The translations under genes and the position numbers were made by a program. A DNA stretch of 5,211 nucleotides from DALYDP01 sp964541635 (lineage in GTDB: Bacteria > Patescibacteriota > Gracilibacteria > Peribacterales > Peribacteraceae): the NCBI GenBank assembly GCA_964541635.1, contig CAZIQM010000062.1, forward strand, positions 1 through 5,211, given 5' to 3'. Below are positions 5,108 through 5,211 of the stretch, one piece after another. A model generated the notes under the pieces. It was given only the letters and a program-made list of their open reading frames with translations. It had not been told where the DNA came from and searched no databases. How positions within the stretch are numbered: position 1 is the first letter of the stretch; every line of letters starts with the position of its first letter.

Positions 5108-5179
5108 ACTCACGCTACCCCTCGGCGCACCGCTTGCAAGTACATCCCGCTTCACACTGCCAACGGGTGCGAAAAGGTC

Positions 5180-5185
5180 TATCAT
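5180..5185 (+). promoter_or_regulatory. Candidate -10 element for a gene starting at the right edge
   Basis: TATCAT is followed ten bases later by an ATG at 5196. The predicted transcript would start only a few bases before that codon. No clear -35 is present 17 bases upstream. The 110 bases from 5086 to 5195 would be a divergent promoter region. Confidence 0.3.
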
Positions 5186-5195
5186 CCCCTCCCGT

Positions 5196-5211
5196 ATGGA
5201 CGCACTGCCCC
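5196..5211 (+). CDS. Possible start of a plus-strand gene (partial, five codons)
   Basis: An ATG followed by codons for D, A, L and P runs off the window edge. The only support is the -10-like TATCAT ten bases upstream and the divergent layout relative to the 101-residue gene. Nothing can be said about the product. Confidence 0.3.

Noticed and set aside
4680..5148. Nine-base motif GTACATCCC occurring at 4680-4688 and 5140-5148
   Set aside because: Two copies of nine bases at different distances from their genes are probably chance, with no further copies seen.

Overview
The window is a GC-rich bacterial chromosome segment that uses TGA as an ordinary stop codon. It is dominated by genes for building and remodelling the cell wall. 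A divergent pair opens it. On the minus strand, positions 706 to 1 encode the N-terminal part of a membrane-anchored class A penicillin-binding protein with a family 51 glycosyltransferase (GT51) domain, cut off by the window edge. On the plus strand lie a GT4-family glycosyltransferase (774-1880) and, overlapping it by four bases, a large exported protein (1877-4225). That protein combines a zinc N-acetylmuramoyl-L-alanine amidase (Amidase_2/PGRP type) with a C-terminal SpoIID/LytB domain. Two long Ser/Lys/Arg-rich linkers flank an unassigned beta-rich segment in its middle. The overlap and the lack of a gap suggest one transcript.

From 4226 onward the window holds small genes. A 60-residue single-pass membrane protein (4297-4479, plus) has the clearest ribosome binding site in the window and ends just before a strong rho-independent terminator (4502-4527). 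A convergent 47-residue secreted or membrane peptide gene (4526-4669, minus) ends inside that terminator's T-run. Next comes a minus-strand 101-residue cytoplasmic helical protein of unknown function (4780-5085), with its own terminator at 4738-4758. At the right edge a plus-strand gene may begin at 5196, with only five codons visible.

The proposed functional logic is as follows. The class A PBP polymerises glycan. The GT4 enzyme adds sugars to an undetermined acceptor on the cytoplasmic side. The amidase-SpoIID fusion strips stem peptides from exported peptidoglycan and could then cut the denuded glycan strand. Family knowledge supports each enzymatic role; their cooperation is inference.

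Many starts lack a Shine-Dalgarno sequence and have a -10-like hexamer only about 7-19 bases upstream, which suggests leaderless or very short-leader mRNAs. The taxon cannot be fixed from this sequence. The Ser-rich linkers, small hypothetical proteins and divergent GT51 motif are compatible with a candidate-phyla (Patescibacteria, for example Peregrinibacteria-like) genome, but this is a low-confidence impression. No tRNA, rRNA, CRISPR array, insertion sequence or phage gene was seen.
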